NCBI GenBank assembly: GCA_018667995.1
Contig: JABIQT010000813.1
Coordinates: forward strand, 1-7,565
DNA from: Candidatus Latescibacterota bacterium
GTDB taxonomy: Bacteria; JAAXHH01; JABIQT01
DNA length: 7,565 bases
Reading direction: 5' to 3'
Numbering within the stretch: position 1 is the first letter of the stretch; each line of letters begins with the position of its first letter. This document shows positions 7,083-7,565 of the stretch, piece by piece. Below the pieces are notes generated by a model. The model ran no database searches, was not told the DNA's origin, and worked only from the letters and a program-made list of their open reading frames with translations. Made by a program: the position numbers and the translations under genes.

Positions 7083-7565
7083 TGCAAATCACGTTGCAGA
7101 TCTGGCGTCAAAAGAATGCGAGCACGTCCGGAGCTTTTGAGGAATACCATCGGCCGGAAGTTAGCGAAGAGATGTCTTTCCTGGAGATGTTGGACGAACT
7201 GAATGAAGATCTGATGATGCAAGGCAAAGAACCTGTCGCATTCGATCACGATTGCAGGGAGGGAATTTGCGGCGCCTGCGGATTGGCGATTAATAGTACG
7301 GCTCATGGGCCGAAGAAGGCAACAACCACTTGCCAATTGCACATGCGGAGTTTTGAAGACGGTGACACAATTACCGTGGAACCGTGGCTGGCAGAGGCCT
7401 TTCCCGTTGTGAAGGATCTTGTGGTGGATCGCAGCGCCTTTGATAGGATCATTCAGTCTGGTGGCTATATATCTGTGCCAACGGGTACCGCCCCCGATGC
7501 CCATGCCATACCCATTTCGAAGCCCATAGCCGATGAGGCCATGGATGCCGCATCATGCATCGGCT
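7082..7565 (+). CDS. sdhB: Succinate dehydrogenase iron-sulfur subunit (partial, 3' end outside window)
   Basis: This subunit carries electrons from the SdhA FAD to the heme subunit through [2Fe-2S], [4Fe-4S] and [3Fe-4S] clusters. The ATG at 7082 overlaps the sdhA TAA (TAATG). GGAG at 7069-7072, inside the end of sdhA, lies 9 bases upstream. The frame is open for 161 codons plus one base to the window edge. The N-terminal ferredoxin-like domain has the [2Fe-2S] ligands C58, C63, C66 (CREGICGAC) and C84 (TTCQLH). The family motifs [11 protein letters not shown] and [11 protein letters not shown] are clear. The last residues, AASCIG, begin the CIGCGAC-type motif of the [4Fe-4S] cluster (C159 first). 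The remaining ligands lie beyond the window. The protein has the short start [13 protein letters not shown] seen in Bacteroidota-like enzymes and no sign of disruption. About 90 further residues are expected. Confidence 0.96.
   Translation, partial: MQITLQIWRQKNASTSGAFEEYHRPEVSEEMSFLEMLDELNEDLMMQGKEPVAFDHDCREGICGACGLAINSTAHGPKKATTTCQLHMRSFEDGDTITVEPWLAEAFPVVKDLVVDRSAFDRIIQSGGYISVPTGTAPDAHAIPISKPIADEAMDAASCIG

Noticed and set aside
7073-7504. 143-codon open frame on the minus strand
   Set aside because: The plus strand here is clearly sdhB, with its [2Fe-2S] cysteine motif; the minus frame is its shadow.

Overview
The window is ordinary bacterial chromosomal DNA of intermediate G+C with standard-code genes. 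It carries the front of a respiratory complex II operon and a short accessory-looking segment to its left. The organism is most likely a Gram-negative bacterium of the Bacteroidota/Chlorobi/Gemmatimonadota/Marinimicrobia side of the tree. That is an inference from the type of complex II: one five-helix cytochrome b subunit, a long flavoprotein with a conserved N-terminal extension, and an SdhB starting [13 protein letters not shown]. No marker gene such as rRNA is present to fix the phylum.

Left segment (1-2178). The window opens inside the last transmembrane helix of an unidentified membrane protein (2-106). After 24 bases follows a complete Gfo/Idh/MocA-type NAD(P)-dependent oxidoreductase (131-1186), probably in the same operon. 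Converging on it, with only 14 bases between the stop codons, is a minus-strand gene (1201-2178) for a 325-residue protein with an N-terminal membrane anchor that I do not recognise.

Middle segment (2179-3054). About 876 bases hold no convincing gene. The right end has a perfect TTGACA box at 2973-2978, with a 16-base palindrome (2960-2975) overlapping it. This looks like the promoter and operator region of the operon to its right. The rest shows only weak repeats.

Right segment (3055-7565). Four tightly packed plus-strand genes follow: dihydrolipoyl dehydrogenase (lpdA), then sdhC, sdhA and the first 161 codons of sdhB, which runs off the window. The lpdA/sdhC and sdhA/sdhB junctions are both TAATG stop/start overlaps, so translation is probably coupled. 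LpdA supplies the E3 component of 2-oxoacid dehydrogenase complexes. SdhCAB oxidises succinate to fumarate and passes electrons through FAD, iron-sulfur clusters and two hemes to the quinone pool. The operon therefore links two consecutive parts of the TCA cycle: 2-oxoglutarate to succinyl-CoA, and succinate to fumarate.

I found no mobile element, CRISPR array, RNA gene or clear novel system. The points most worth checking are the lpdA-sdhCAB linkage with its candidate operator, and the unknown anchored protein.
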